From Nocardioides sp. (GTDB taxonomy: Bacteria > Actinomycetota > Actinomycetes > Propionibacteriales > Nocardioidaceae), in contig NZ_JAPYPS010000030.1 of NCBI RefSeq assembly GCF_029937575.1, positions 1 to 41,923 of the forward strand: a stretch of DNA of 41,923 nucleotides, read 5' to 3'. Position 1 is the first letter of the stretch, and each line of letters opens with the position of its first letter. Below are positions 21,523 to 32,000 of this stretch, piece after piece. Below the pieces are notes generated by a model that saw only the letters and a program-made list of their open reading frames with translations, did not search any database and was not told the origin of the DNA. A program made the translations under genes and the position numbers.

Positions 21523-23004
21523 ATGCGACTGCGACCCGCCCTGTGTCTGTCCGCGCTGCTGACGGCGGCGCTGATCGCGCCCCACGCTCCCGCCTCGGCT
21601 GAGGGGCCCACGCCGAGCGACCCGGCGTACACGATCCGCGACACCCGCAACATCGCCGACGCCTACGGTCGGATCACCGGACCCGGCGGCCAGCTGCAGA
21701 ACCCGGCGTACCTCACCGCCCTGTCGACCGAGGTCCCGGCGACGAGCCTGGCGCAGCTGCTGACCCAGGTCGCCAGTCCGACGCGCCTGGCCCTGACCGC
21801 CGGGCAGCTCTTCCCCGGCTGGAACGTCGGCAACCCGCTGCGCGCCGACTGGAAGGGCACGCGGGGGCGGATGCGCCCGGTCGCCTTCACCAACAGGTAC
21901 GGCGCCCTGCTGCGCGGTCACGTCTACGCGCCGCTGAGGGGCGCCAAGGATCCCTACACCGGCAAGCGACTGCGCGGCCCGTACCCCGGCGTCGTGCTCA
22001 CCGAGGGCTCGATCCAGGGTTCCGAGGGCATGTACGAGTGGCTCGCCCAGGACCTCGCCGAGCGCGGGTACGTCGTGCTGACGTACGACGTGCAGGGACA
22101 GGGCACCAGCGAGACGCTGCCGCACGAGGGTCCGGTCAACGCGCTGCCCTTCTGCAACCCCTTCGCGGAGCCGAACGCCGACGAGATGCTCGGCTGCCCC
22201 GGGGTCCCGTCGCAGCAGCTGGGCAACTTCGTCGTCGGCACCGAGGACGCGCTGGGCTTCTTCACCTCCACCCCGAAGCGGCGCCACCGGGGCGTCGAGA
22301 CGGGTCAGTCCGATGCCTTCAACCCGTACTGGAAGCTCTTCGACCGCTCCCGCGACCGCCGTACGGCGACGCCTGGCCGCACCAAGCGGATCGCGATCAT
22401 CGGGCACTCGCTGGGCGCCGCTGCGGTCTCGAAGGTGCAGGGCACCGACAAGCGCGTCGCCGCCGTCGTCGCGCTGGACAAGCTGGCCGGTGCTGCCTCG
22501 ACCGGGCCGATCGAGGGCACCGGCAACAAGCCGGTCGTGCCCGCACTCGCCGTGCAGTCGGAGTACGGCTTCACGGTCAGCCCGTGGTTCCTCAGCGGCG
22601 GCTCGTCGCTGGTGCCCGAGCCCTCCCCCGACGGGCCGGACCCGATGCGTGAGCGGGCGAGCGGCTTCGAGTCGTGGCGCGCGGCGGGCGTCGACTCGCT
22701 GCTCGTCGTACCTCGCGCCTCCACCCACCTGGAGTACACCGACATCCCGCTGGTGCTGCCGGCCAGCCGCTACGGCCAGGGCATGACCAGCGTCTACGTG
22801 CAGCGCTGGCTGGACCGGTACCTCAAGCACCGCGGGAGCTCGAAGCGGTTGCTGGCAAAGCGGTTCCGCTACCTCGAGCCCACCGGCGGCGGTGAGTGGT
22901 CGCCCGTACGCCTCCAGCGTGATCCGTTGCTGAGCTTCTACTACTGCTCGGCGTACTCGCTGGGGAAGCGGAGCGACCTGGACATCACCGGCGTCGGGTG
23001 CTGA
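21523..23004 (+). CDS. Secreted alpha/beta hydrolase
   Basis: From ATG 21523, which has a near-ideal GGAGGG site, the protein has 493 residues. An N-terminal signal peptide (MRLRPALCLSALLTAALIA, cleavage likely after ASA near residue 26) sends it out of the cell. The alpha/beta hydrolase core shows an oxyanion-side segment (VVLTEGSIQGSEGMYEWLAQDLAERGY), the GQGTSE strand, and the nucleophile elbow GHSLG with Ser296. A histidine late in the chain (STHLEYTD) is a candidate for the triad. The substrate is unknown; esterase or lipase activity on extracellular or wall lipids is likely. The ORF begins at 21478, but that extension is not signal-like. Confidence 0.88.
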   Translation: MRLRPALCLSALLTAALIAPHAPASAEGPTPSDPAYTIRDTRNIADAYGRITGPGGQLQNPAYLTALSTEVPATSLAQLLTQVASPTRLALTAGQLFPGWNVGNPLRADWKGTRGRMRPVAFTNRYGALLRGHVYAPLRGAKDPYTGKRLRGPYPGVVLTEGSIQGSEGMYEWLAQDLAERGYVVLTYDVQGQGTSETLPHEGPVNALPFCNPFAEPNADEMLGCPGVPSQQLGNFVVGTEDALGFFTSTPKRRHRGVETGQSDAFNPYWKLFDRSRDRRTATPGRTKRIAIIGHSLGAAAVSKVQGTDKRVAAVVALDKLAGAASTGPIEGTGNKPVVPALAVQSEYGFTVSPWFLSGGSSLVPEPSPDGPDPMRERASGFESWRAAGVDSLLVVPRASTHLEYTDIPLVLPASRYGQGMTSVYVQRWLDRYLKHRGSSKRLLAKRFRYLEPTGGGEWSPVRLQRDPLLSFYYCSAYSLGKRSDLDITGVGC

Positions 23005-23022
23005 GGCGCGGGGATCCCGGGC

Positions 23023-23094
23023 ATGTTACTGACCGCTGTGACTACTACCTGACCCTTACAACCGCTGGGCAGTAGTCACAGCGGTCAGTAACAT
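23023..23094. repeat. 24-bp perfect inverted repeat with 24-base loop between convergent genes
   Basis: Bases 23023-23046 pair perfectly with 23071-23094. The repeat fills the 102-base gap between the hydrolase stop (23004) and the end of the convergent ACT-domain gene (23107). It may terminate both transcripts, although the stem is longer than usual and no T-run is present. Confidence 0.75.
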
Positions 23095-23106
23095 CACCCG
23101 CCGGGC

Positions 23107-23721
23107 CTACTGGCGGCTGATGGACGCCGCCAGGCCGGCGAGGTGGCCGAGGCGGGCGATCTCGGAGTCGAGGAAGTCCGGGCCGCCGCGGCGGGCCACG
23201 ATGACGATCTCGTTGCCGTCGATCTGGGCGCCGGCGAAGAGGGTGTCGGTGTCGTCGGAGCCCTCGGGGGCATCCAGGCGGCAGGGGCGCTCGATCTCCA
23301 CGAACTCCAGGTCGGCGGGGGCCGCGCCGGTCGCTACGAGCACGCCGTTGGAGCGGTGGATCCGGGCCGCCCAGTCGACGCGGAAGGTCGCGGGCAGCAG
23401 GTCGATCAACCGGTCGAGCGCCTGGGCGGGCGCGGAGGTGAGCTCCTCGACGGCCTCGAGGTCGAGGACCAGACCACCGGAGGCGTAGCGGCTGATCCAC
23501 ACGACGCGTACGCCGTCCAGCGCGTTGCAGGCCGACACGATGGTGTCGGGCATGATCCCGGGCACCGTGTCCAGCATGACGTCGTCGAGCGCGGTGCCGT
23601 CGAGACGCTTCTCGACGATCTCGATCGCCTCGATGTCCCCGCCGGCCTCACCGATCGCCGACGCCAGGCGTCCCAGCGAACCGGGGACGTCGGGCAGCTC
23701 GACGCGCAGCAGGAAAGGCAC
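23107..23721 (-). CDS. ACT-domain amino-acid-binding protein
   Basis: This 204-residue protein starts with an ACT domain (about residues 3-70: LLRVELPDVPGSLGRLASAIGEAGGDIEAIEIVEK). The remaining part (about 90-200) has a regular alternating pattern (FRVDWAARIHRSNGVLVATG, IVIVARRGGPDFLDSEIARL). ACT domains bind amino acids and control metabolic enzymes or regulators. No enzyme domain is attached. Many actinobacteria carry this stand-alone protein, but I know no defined partner. It lies just downstream of recD on the same strand, 45 bases after the recD stop. Confidence 0.85.
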   Translation of the reverse strand: MPFLLRVELPDVPGSLGRLASAIGEAGGDIEAIEIVEKRLDGTALDDVMLDTVPGIMPDTIVSACNALDGVRVVWISRYASGGLVLDLEAVEELTSAPAQALDRLIDLLPATFRVDWAARIHRSNGVLVATGAAPADLEFVEIERPCRLDAPEGSDDTDTLFAGAQIDGNEIVIVARRGGPDFLDSEIARLGHLAGLAASISRQ

Positions 23722-23766
23722 CCGCCGAGGCTATCGCTTCTTGATTGCCGCCTGGTTTCACGTCTC

Positions 23767-25587
23767 TCAAGGCGGATCTGCCACGCTCCGAGCACCTCGG
23801 AGACGCTCCACGAGCCCCGTCGCCCGCTGGGCCGGCGTGGTCACGGCGGAGCGTACGGCGGCCTCCGAGCCCACCACGGTCACGTGCCGCTGGGCCCGGG
23901 TGACGGCGGTGTAGAAGAGCTCCCGCGTGAGCAGGCGCGAGTCGGCCTCGGGCAGCAGCACGGTGATCCGCTCGGCCTGGCTGCCCTGGCTCTTGTGGAT
24001 CGTCATCGCGTGCATGGTCTCGACCGCGTCGAGACGACCCGGAGCGAAGTCGCGCAGCCGCTCGGAGCCGGAGATCCAGGCGCGGAGCCGGCCGTCGGGC
24101 AGCCGGACGGCCGCACCGGTCTCGCCGTTGTAGATCTCCAGGGTGTGGTCGTTGGAGGTCACCAGCAGCGGGCGACCGACGTACCACTCGCCGTAGACGG
24201 GCTGACCGGTCTCCTCCGTGACCCAGCGCTCGACCTGCCGGTTCCAGTGTCGTACGCCGTGGGGCCCCTCCCGGTGGGCACAGAGCAGGCGGTGCCGGTC
24301 CAGCGCGGCCACGGCGGCCGCCGGATCTCCCGCCTCCGCGGCGGTACGCACCGCCAGGGCCGAGGCCACCGCCTCGGAGCGCAGAGCGGGGCCGGGGTCG
24401 GTCGTCTCGACGAAGTCGACCTCGTCGCTGGGCGCCCGCAGCCGCTCCAGCACCGCGTCGGCGTCCCCGATGCGCAGCGCCTCGGACAGCTCGAGGATGT
24501 CGCGGGTGGAGCGGAAGTTGGTGGTGAGAGAGACGACGGGACTGCCCTGTCCCGACGCACCGGCAAAGCCCTCGAAGCCCTCGAAGCCCGCCACGATGTC
24601 GGACAGGACTGCGCCCGCACCGACCGACGTGAGCTGGCGCGGGTCACCCACGAGCACCAGCCGGGAGGTCGGCCGGACCGCCTCGAGAAGCCGGCCCATC
24701 ATCGTCAGCTCGACCATCGAGGTCTCGTCGACCACGACCACGTCGTACTTCATCCGGTTGGACCGGTCGTGCCGGAAGCGGGTCTGGTTGTCGAAGCGCC
24801 AACCGAGCAGGCGGTGCAGCGTCATCGCCTCGGGCTTCCCGACACGATCGCGGTCGGCCGGGTCGAGCCCCGCCAGCTCGCCGATGACGGCCTCCTGGAG
24901 CCGGGTCGCCGCCTTGCCGGTGGGGGCCGCGAGGGCGACGGAGAGCCGCTCCCCTCGCGCGTGGGCCTGGTCGGCCAGGAGCACCAGCATCCGGGCGACC
25001 GTCGTGGTCTTGCCGGTGCCGGGCCCGCCGGTGAGCACGGTCGTGGACTGACGCACCGTCTGGACCACGGCGTCGCGCTGCTCGTCGCTGAGGTGGGCGT
25101 CGCTGATCCGCGGCAGCGCGGCGGCGAGCGCCGCCTCGTCCACGACAGGAGCCTCGGCGCGGACCCGGGCGAGCAGGTCGGCGCAGACCTGGGTCTCGAG
25201 GCGGTGGTAGCGGTCGAGGTAGACCAGGTCGCCCTCGAGACGCAGCACCCCTGCCTCCACCAGGGCCGAGCCGGCGATCTCGCGCGCCCAGACCTCGGGC
25301 TCCGGCCAGGCCGGGCCGGGGGCCAGCGCCGCGACCGTCGTCAGGTCGACGCAGACCGAGCCGGCGCGCACGGCCCGGACCGCCAGGGCGACCGCAAGCA
25401 CCACCGAGGCGTCCCGTGCGGCGTCGAGACCTCCCAGGTCACCCAGCCGCGAGGCGACGTGCACGTCGGAGGCCTCGAGGACCCCGGCCAGGTTGAAGTC
25501 GTGCACGAGGCCGGCGCCCGCGGCTCCGGCCGCGCCCAGCGCCAGGCGTCGGTCGAAGTCGCCGACCGGCTCGAAGATCTCGGTCAT
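23767..25587 (-). CDS. recD: Exodeoxyribonuclease V subunit alpha (RecD)
   Basis: This 606-residue superfamily-1 5'-3' helicase carries Walker A (GGPGTGKTTTVARML, about 182-197), the DETSMVELTMMGRLL Walker B segment, LVGDPRQLTSVGAGAVL, and the late motifs MTIHKSQGSQAERI and FYTAVTRAQRHV. As part of RecBCD it helps unwind double-strand ends for degradation or recombination. The ATG at 25587 overlaps the recB stop as ATGA. An open extension to 25701 lies inside recB and is not used. Confidence 0.95.
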   Translation of the reverse strand: MTEIFEPVGDFDRRLALGAAGAAGAGLVHDFNLAGVLEASDVHVASRLGDLGGLDAARDASVVLAVALAVRAVRAGSVCVDLTTVAALAPGPAWPEPEVWAREIAGSALVEAGVLRLEGDLVYLDRYHRLETQVCADLLARVRAEAPVVDEAALAAALPRISDAHLSDEQRDAVVQTVRQSTTVLTGGPGTGKTTTVARMLVLLADQAHARGERLSVALAAPTGKAATRLQEAVIGELAGLDPADRDRVGKPEAMTLHRLLGWRFDNQTRFRHDRSNRMKYDVVVVDETSMVELTMMGRLLEAVRPTSRLVLVGDPRQLTSVGAGAVLSDIVAGFEGFEGFAGASGQGSPVVSLTTNFRSTRDILELSEALRIGDADAVLERLRAPSDEVDFVETTDPGPALRSEAVASALAVRTAAEAGDPAAAVAALDRHRLLCAHREGPHGVRHWNRQVERWVTEETGQPVYGEWYVGRPLLVTSNDHTLEIYNGETGAAVRLPDGRLRAWISGSERLRDFAPGRLDAVETMHAMTIHKSQGSQAERITVLLPEADSRLLTRELFYTAVTRAQRHVTVVGSEAAVRSAVTTPAQRATGLVERLRGARSVADPP

Positions 25588-28500
25588 GCCGGGAGCCTCC
25601 CGTCGAGGAGGTCGGAGAGGTCGTCGAGCAGGGCCACCGGCGGGCGCCAGGTGAAGACCCCGCACGGCTCGCCGTCGACCCGTGGCGTGGACGGACCGCA
25701 CATCCCGCGCAGGTAGAGGTAGACGACGCCCCCCAGGTGGCGCTCGGGGTCGTAGCCGGGCTGGCGCCAGCGCAGGAACCGGTGCAGCACCGCCGCGTAG
25801 AGCAGGGCCTGGAGCGGGTAGTCGCTGTGCTCCATGGCCGCGTCGAGGGCTGCGGGCCGGTAGGCGTGGGCGGTGAGCGGTTCGTCGCGCGGGCCCAGCC
25901 AGTTGGTCTTGTAGTCGACGATCACGTAGCGCGGTGCGGCGCGGTCGCCGAGGCGCAGCACCACGTCGACCGAGCCCGTGAGGTAGCCCCGCAGCGGCTG
26001 ACCGCCCAGGGCCGGCACCTCGAGAGCCTCCGCGTAGCCGCGCACCGGGTCACCCTCGTCGAGATGGCGGCGCAGCAGGGGGGCGAGGTCGCCGAGGAGC
26101 ACTCCGGCACCGTCGGCGGCGAGGTCACCGCCGGAGAGGGGCAGCTCGAAGTCGAGCTCGCGCAGCCGGTCGCGCAAGGGGACGGTCCGCAGCGTCGCCT
26201 CCCCGTCGGCTGCCTGCCCGTTCGCTGCCTGCCCGTCCGCAGCCCCGTCGGCAGTCGCTGTGGCGGGACCGAGCGGCGAGTCGCAGACGGCGACCAACGC
26301 GTCGGCCAGCACGTCGCGGTCGACGTCCACCGGCCACCAGACCAGCTGCTCGTCGATGTGGTCGAGCAGCTCGCCGCGGAAGTCGGACGCCTCGGGGTCG
26401 GCGTGCTCGAGGACGGCGTGCACCAGCGAGCCGAAGGTCGCGCCCACGGGCAGACCCGCCATCGGCGAGGGCATCGCGAGCGCGGAGCCCCCGGCTGGCT
26501 CGTCCTCGGGCGCCGCCACCGGCACGTCGGAGTCGGGCTCGTCCTCCTTGGCGCTCATCTCCGGCTCGCTCGTCGCCACGAGGCCGCCGGGGCCTGCCCC
26601 GGGAGCGACCTCGACATGCGTGAGGGCGGAGTACGACGTGCGCCGCCACGTCGTGTCGACCGAGCGCGAGAAACGTCGTACGTCGAGCGGACCCACCACC
26701 GGCAGGTCCGGGTCAGGACCCAGCGGCGCGTGCAGTGCGGCCTCGGGTGAGGGACCGCCGCGTGCCGCCCAGGACGAGAAGAGCGGCACGACCTCGTCGT
26801 CGGAGGGCACCGCCGGTCCCGACGGCACGACCGCCGACCCCTGCTCGCGCAGGAGCAGACGATGGAGTGGCGAAGCCACGGCGTTCTTCGTCGGTGCCCA
26901 CCAGCACACGACCTGGGACTGGGCGCGGGTGATCGCCACGTAGAGCAGTCGCAGCCACTCGCCGGCCTCCTCCTCGGCCCAGCGACGGACGCTCTCGCCC
27001 CAGCCCGATCCGTCCGACCCTCCGACGTCGAGGCACCGCACCCCCTCGGCGTCGTGGAAGAGCGGGCGCGTCGGCTTGGGCACGAACCGGTCGCTGAGGG
27101 AGGGCAGGTAGACGACCGGGTACTCCAGGCCCTTGCTGGCGTGGATCGTCACGAGCTGCACGGCCGCGGCGTCGGAGTCGAGGCGACGGGTGCGCTCGGT
27201 GCCGCGCCCGTCGCGACCCTCGCGCACCTGGTCGCGCAGCCAGGCCAGCAGCGCCACCAGCCCGAGGTGCTCGGTCTGGGTCACCTCGTGCAGGGCCTCT
27301 CCGATGTGGCGCAGGTCCGTCAGCCGCCGCTCACCGCCGACCTCGCGCAGCACGCGTGCGGGCAGACCACCGGCCGAAGCTGCCTCCAGGACGGCCGCGA
27401 CCCCGCGACGGGAGACCAGCTCGGCCCAGTGCCGCAGGGTCTCGGCGACCTCGTCGGTCAGCGCGTCGCCCCGCTCGTCGATCTCCCTCGCCGTGTGGCC
27501 CAGGAAGCAGGTCAGCGCAGCCGCCCGCACTCGAGCGCTGCGGTGGGGCTGCTCGAGGCCCTCGAGCAGGGTGAGCCACTCGACGGCGCCCGCCGTGGCG
27601 AAGACGCTGCCACCGCCGGCGATCACCGCCGGGACCCCGACCTCGAGGAGCGCCTCCTGCGAGGCCTGCAGATCCGCGTGCCGGTAGCAGATCACCGCGA
27701 CGTCGCGGGGCTCCAGCGGCTCCCCGTCGAAGGTCGCGCCCGAGGCCAGCAGTCGTCGTACGTCGAGCGCCAGGTCGCGCGCGACGTGGGGTCGCACCTG
27801 CCCGACCGTCAGCGACGTGCCCGGTCTCTTGCCGAAGGAGTCGCGTCGTACGGCGCGCAGGCGCAGCGGCGCTGCCGCCGGCGCCCCGACCAGCCGGGAC
27901 GCGTCGTGGTGGGCACTGACCTCGTGCACGACGATCCGGTCGTCCCCCAGCTCAGCCCCGACCAACAGCTCCTGGAAGGCGTCGAGCAGACCCTGGTCGC
28001 TGCGCCAGTTGACCGCCAGCGTCTGGTGGGTGCCGGCGGTGGCCGCCGCCTCCAGGTAGGTCGTCACGTCACCACCGCGGAAGGCGTAGATGGCCTGCTT
28101 GGGATCGCCGATCAGCACCATGGTGGCGGCCCCGCTGAAGGCCCGGTCGAGGACCTGCCACTGCACCGGGTCGGTGTCCTGGAACTCGTCGACCAGGACG
28201 ATGCTCCAGCGCTGCCGCATCCGGCTGCGGGCCGGGGAGTCGTCCGGGGCCAGCGCGTCGGCGAGCTGCTGGAGCAGGTCGTCGTAGGACAGGATCCCCA
28301 GGCGTCGCTTGCGGACCTCGAGCTCGCGGCGGACCTGGGCTGCGAAGCCGACCCGGCGGCCGGCGGTGCTGCCCCGGTCGTCGTCGGCCGGCTTCAGGCG
28401 GGCCTGGGGATCGTTGACGACTGCCCGGGCGATCGCCAACGCCTCGGCGTGGTCGAAGAGCGGCGGGTCGGGGGCGTAGGCGAAGGCGCGCAGGTAGAGG

Positions 28501-29045
28501 TCGTCGACGACCTCGCGCACCAGGTCGTCGAGGTTCTCCACGAGCCGGGCCCGCGCATCGGTGTCGCCGGCCACACCGAGAGAGCCGAGCACCATCGAGC
28601 AGAACTGGTGCGTCGTGGCGATGGTCGCGGCATCGAAGCCGGCCAGCGCGGCGCTCACCCGGGCGTGGCGGCGTCCACGCTCGGCTTCGTCGCAGTCGAG
28701 CAGCAGGCTCAGCAGATCGGAGCCGTCCGCGCTGACCGTCGGGTCGCCGCCCAGCACGCACTCGGCCTCGACCAGCTGGGCGCGCACCCGCTCGCGCAGC
28801 TCCTGGCTGGCGGCCCGACCGAAGGTCACCACGAGCATCTGGTCGAGCTCCGCGAGCCCCTCGGCGACGTAGCGGGTCACCAGAGCTCCGATCGTCCAGG
28901 TCTTGCCGGTGCCGGCGCTGGCCTCGAGCAGCGTCGTGCTGCCGGGCGCCGGCAGGGCGTCACGGATGTCGAAGGCGTCGGCCGACGTGCGGCGGGTGCC
29001 GTTCACGGCCTCACCACTCACGGGTCGGCTCACAGACTCGCTCAC
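25584..29045 (-). CDS. recB: Exodeoxyribonuclease V subunit beta (RecB)
   Basis: This 1153-residue protein joins a UvrD-type 3'-5' helicase to a RecB nuclease domain. Walker A ASAGTGKTWT is at residues 42-51, followed by LVDEFQDTDPVQW and IGDPKQAIYAFRGGD. TIHASKGLEYPVVYLP and the YVAITRAQSQ late motif come later. The C-terminal nuclease site VIVDYKTNW is near residue 1043, so nuclease activity should be intact. The GTG at 29045 overlaps the recC stop as GTGA. Together the three subunits process double-strand breaks and destroy linear foreign DNA. The linker between helicase and nuclease (about 840-890) is low-complexity, Pro/Ala/Asp-rich. Confidence 0.95.
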   Translation of the reverse strand: MSESVSRPVSGEAVNGTRRTSADAFDIRDALPAPGSTTLLEASAGTGKTWTIGALVTRYVAEGLAELDQMLVVTFGRAASQELRERVRAQLVEAECVLGGDPTVSADGSDLLSLLLDCDEAERGRRHARVSAALAGFDAATIATTHQFCSMVLGSLGVAGDTDARARLVENLDDLVREVVDDLYLRAFAYAPDPPLFDHAEALAIARAVVNDPQARLKPADDDRGSTAGRRVGFAAQVRRELEVRKRRLGILSYDDLLQQLADALAPDDSPARSRMRQRWSIVLVDEFQDTDPVQWQVLDRAFSGAATMVLIGDPKQAIYAFRGGDVTTYLEAAATAGTHQTLAVNWRSDQGLLDAFQELLVGAELGDDRIVVHEVSAHHDASRLVGAPAAAPLRLRAVRRDSFGKRPGTSLTVGQVRPHVARDLALDVRRLLASGATFDGEPLEPRDVAVICYRHADLQASQEALLEVGVPAVIAGGGSVFATAGAVEWLTLLEGLEQPHRSARVRAAALTCFLGHTAREIDERGDALTDEVAETLRHWAELVSRRGVAAVLEAASAGGLPARVLREVGGERRLTDLRHIGEALHEVTQTEHLGLVALLAWLRDQVREGRDGRGTERTRRLDSDAAAVQLVTIHASKGLEYPVVYLPSLSDRFVPKPTRPLFHDAEGVRCLDVGGSDGSGWGESVRRWAEEEAGEWLRLLYVAITRAQSQVVCWWAPTKNAVASPLHRLLLREQGSAVVPSGPAVPSDDEVVPLFSSWAARGGPSPEAALHAPLGPDPDLPVVGPLDVRRFSRSVDTTWRRTSYSALTHVEVAPGAGPGGLVATSEPEMSAKEDEPDSDVPVAAPEDEPAGGSALAMPSPMAGLPVGATFGSLVHAVLEHADPEASDFRGELLDHIDEQLVWWPVDVDRDVLADALVAVCDSPLGPATATADGAADGQAANGQAADGEATLRTVPLRDRLRELDFELPLSGGDLAADGAGVLLGDLAPLLRRHLDEGDPVRGYAEALEVPALGGQPLRGYLTGSVDVVLRLGDRAAPRYVIVDYKTNWLGPRDEPLTAHAYRPAALDAAMEHSDYPLQALLYAAVLHRFLRWRQPGYDPERHLGGVVYLYLRGMCGPSTPRVDGEPCGVFTWRPPVALLDDLSDLLDGRLPA

Positions 29046-32000
29046 AGGGGCCCGACCTTCTCCGCGATGGTGAGGATCGGCTCCCAGACCCGCCATGCGT
29101 ACGACGCGAGCCCGGCGTCGAGCAGCACCTCGAGCGGCGCGTCGTCGCCGTACGCCCTGCGGTGGTAGGCGTCGGCGTCCTCGCCCTCGATGCCGAACTG
29201 GTTGTGGGGGTCGGTCACCCACGCCCGACGGGCGAGGTGCTCGGGCGAGACGTCGTCGCCCATCAGCTCACGGACGTGGCCCTCGGCCCAGGCTGCCGCG
29301 GTGGCGATGGGGATCGGGAGCGGAGCGCGCAGACCGAGGTCGCGCAGCTCGACGAGCTCGCGCAACCAGTCGACCGCACGGTGGTCGAGTGGGCCGGCCA
29401 GGGCTCGCTTGGGTCCGGCCCGGTCCTTGCCGACGGCGTGGGCGGTGTAGCTCTCGTCGGGACGCGCCGCGCTCAGCGCGAGCAGGTTGATCCACGAGGT
29501 CAGTCGCTGGCGGGGCTTGAGTCGGGAGTAGCTGACGTCGACGAGCTTGGGTCCGAAGATGCCGCTGACGGTGCCGGAGAGGCGTCGGCCGCCGCCCAGG
29601 TCGACGTCCACGTCGACGCTGCGCGAGGATCCGGCCCGCAGCTCGGCCGTGCGGTTGATCAGCTTCTGCGCCTCGTCGGCCACGTTGCGCAGGGCGAGCC
29701 CGGCCAGCTGGCCCGGCGGCAGCGTGCCGCGGAGCTGCTCGGCCAGCATCACCGCGGTCGCGTCCTGGCCCGCGAGCAGCTCGCGCAGGAGCCGGTCGCC
29801 GACACCCCACACCTCGAGGCTGTCCAGCTCGACGGGGATCGCGTCGCTGAGCGCGTCGGGCGCGAGTGGCGTGGACACGTCGAGCCGTTGCCGCAGGAAC
29901 GACCGGGCCGGGTGGCTGAAGAACGCCGTCAGGTCAGCGAGGTTGACGTCACCGCGCGGCGCCTCGGCCAGTGGCTCGTCCAGCAGGCGCGGTGGGGTGA
30001 CCCGCTCGGCCACCGCGGCGCGGGCACCGGCGAGGGCGTCCACGTCGAAGCTGAACGGACGGGCCTCACCCCCGGCCAGCAGGCCGCCCGGGGTGAGGTT
30101 CTTCGGGTCGTGGGGCTGCAGGGGGTGATGGACCAGGATGGTGTCGCGAACCGGGTCCGCCATGGTGCGGTCGGCGGCGTCGAGGATCTCCCCCAGCGGT
30201 ACGGCGGGGGGCCGCGGCGCCCCGGAGTGCTCGTTGGCGCCGGTGTAGGTGATCACGACCGTCTCGCCGGCGGCCAGCAGCGCGTCGAGCAGGAGCTGAC
30301 GGTCCTCGCTGCGTGCGTCGCGCTCGCCGGTGAAGGGGCGGCGCGCCAGGACGTCGTCGCCGTCCACGACGGTGGTGCGCGGGAAGACGCCGTCGTCGAG
30401 TCCGACCAGGCAGACCACGCGGTGCGGCACCGAGCGCATCGGCACCATCGTGCAGACCGTGAGGGTGCCGGTGCGGAAGTTGGCCCGGGTCGGACGGCCG
30501 CCGAGCCGGGAGGCGAGCAGGGCGCGGACGTCGGCGAGGCGTAGCGGCACGCCGGCCGAGCCGGAGGAGGAGTCGGCGGCGCGGGAGAGCTCTCGCTCGA
30601 GCTGCGGCACCTGCCAGGCGGACTCGTCGTCCACGTCGGTCAGGCTGCGGGTGCCGAGGCTCAGGGCCTGCATCCACGCGGCGACGTCCGCCGCAGCCGT
30701 GAGGTCGTCCAGGCACCGGCCCAGGCGGTCGAGCAGCTCGGCCAGTCGACCGGCGAGGTCGATGTCGTTGCTGCCGACGTCGTCGACGGGCAGGCCGCGT
30801 CCGAGGTGGCGGTGGTCGTCCGCGCTCATCGCGACCCCGAGCAGGATCCGGTCGAGCCCGGCCCGCCAGGTGTTGTGCTCGAAACCGCTCATCTCGTAGC
30901 GCGCTCGCTGCGCGGCGTCCAGGCCCCACCGGATGCCGGCCTGCCCGACCCAGGTGGCGATCCGGTCGAGGTCGTCGTCACTGAAGCCGAACCTCAGCCG
31001 CACCGCCGAGTGGGCCGCCAGGTCGAGGACGTCGGAGGCGGTGACCCGGCCACCCGCCAGCTCGACCAGCGACGCGGCGACGGCCAGGAGCGGGTTGGTG
31101 CTGGTCAGGGCGCGGTCAGCGAGACGGACCCGCAACCGGTGCGCCGGATGGCCTCCGCCGTCGGCGTCCTCCACGACGTCGGCGAGGCCGAAGCCGGCCG
31201 AGATGAGCGGGGCGAAGGTCTCGATGTCGGGACACATCACCAGGATGTCCCGCGGCTGCAGGGTCGGGTCGTCGGCGAGCAGACCGACCAGCACCTCGCG
31301 CAGCACGTCGACCTGCCGAGCCGGTCCGTGGCAGGCGTGGACCTGGAGGCTGCGATCGGCCGGGTCGTGGGCCCGGGCGGCCCGCTCCTCGGCCGAGGGC
31401 GCGTGATTGCCGCGGAGGTCGTGCTGGAGATGGCCGAGCAGCGTGCGCGAAGCGGCATCGTGGCTGGGGAGCGCCTCGTCCTGTGCCGGGACCGTCAGGG
31501 TGCGGCGCAGCTCCCGGGTGTCACGCCCGAGGGAGGCCAGGAGCGGATGGCCCACCCTGCCTGCGGAGTCGTCGACGTCGCGCGCCACCACGCCGCCGGC
31601 ATCGGCCAGGTCGTCCCACAGCTGCGGTGATGGCTGCGGCAGCCACAGGTGCACGTCGCGGGTCGTCGCCAACGCCTGGAGCAACGCCACCTCGGTCGCG
31701 GGGAGCCGGGTGTGGCCGAACAGCGACAGCCGGTCAGGAAGGTCGAGCCCGTCGCCGCCCGACTCCAGGAGCGACAGCGTCCGCTGCCAACGCTCGTCAG
31801 GCGCCTCGACGTCGACCCGCTCGAGCAGGCGGCGCCACAGCTCGGGCTGCCACCTGAGGTCGTCGGCCAGCTCGCCCCCCGCACCGTCGCTCGGGCGCCC
31901 CTCGCGCCAGTCGGTGACCAGCTGGGGCCGCTGGACGGCGTACGACGCGAAGAGGCCGGCCAGCCGACGCGCCACCGAGTAGCGCCGGTCGCGGCGCATC

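Noticed and set aside
20967..21653. N-terminal extension of menB
   Set aside because: The frame is open but crosses the divergent Ddn-like gene and matches no MenB length; ATG 20966 gives the normal enzyme.
29162..30544. Plus-strand open frame opposite recC
   Set aside because: Another antisense shadow with biased composition; recC on the other strand has clear family motifs.
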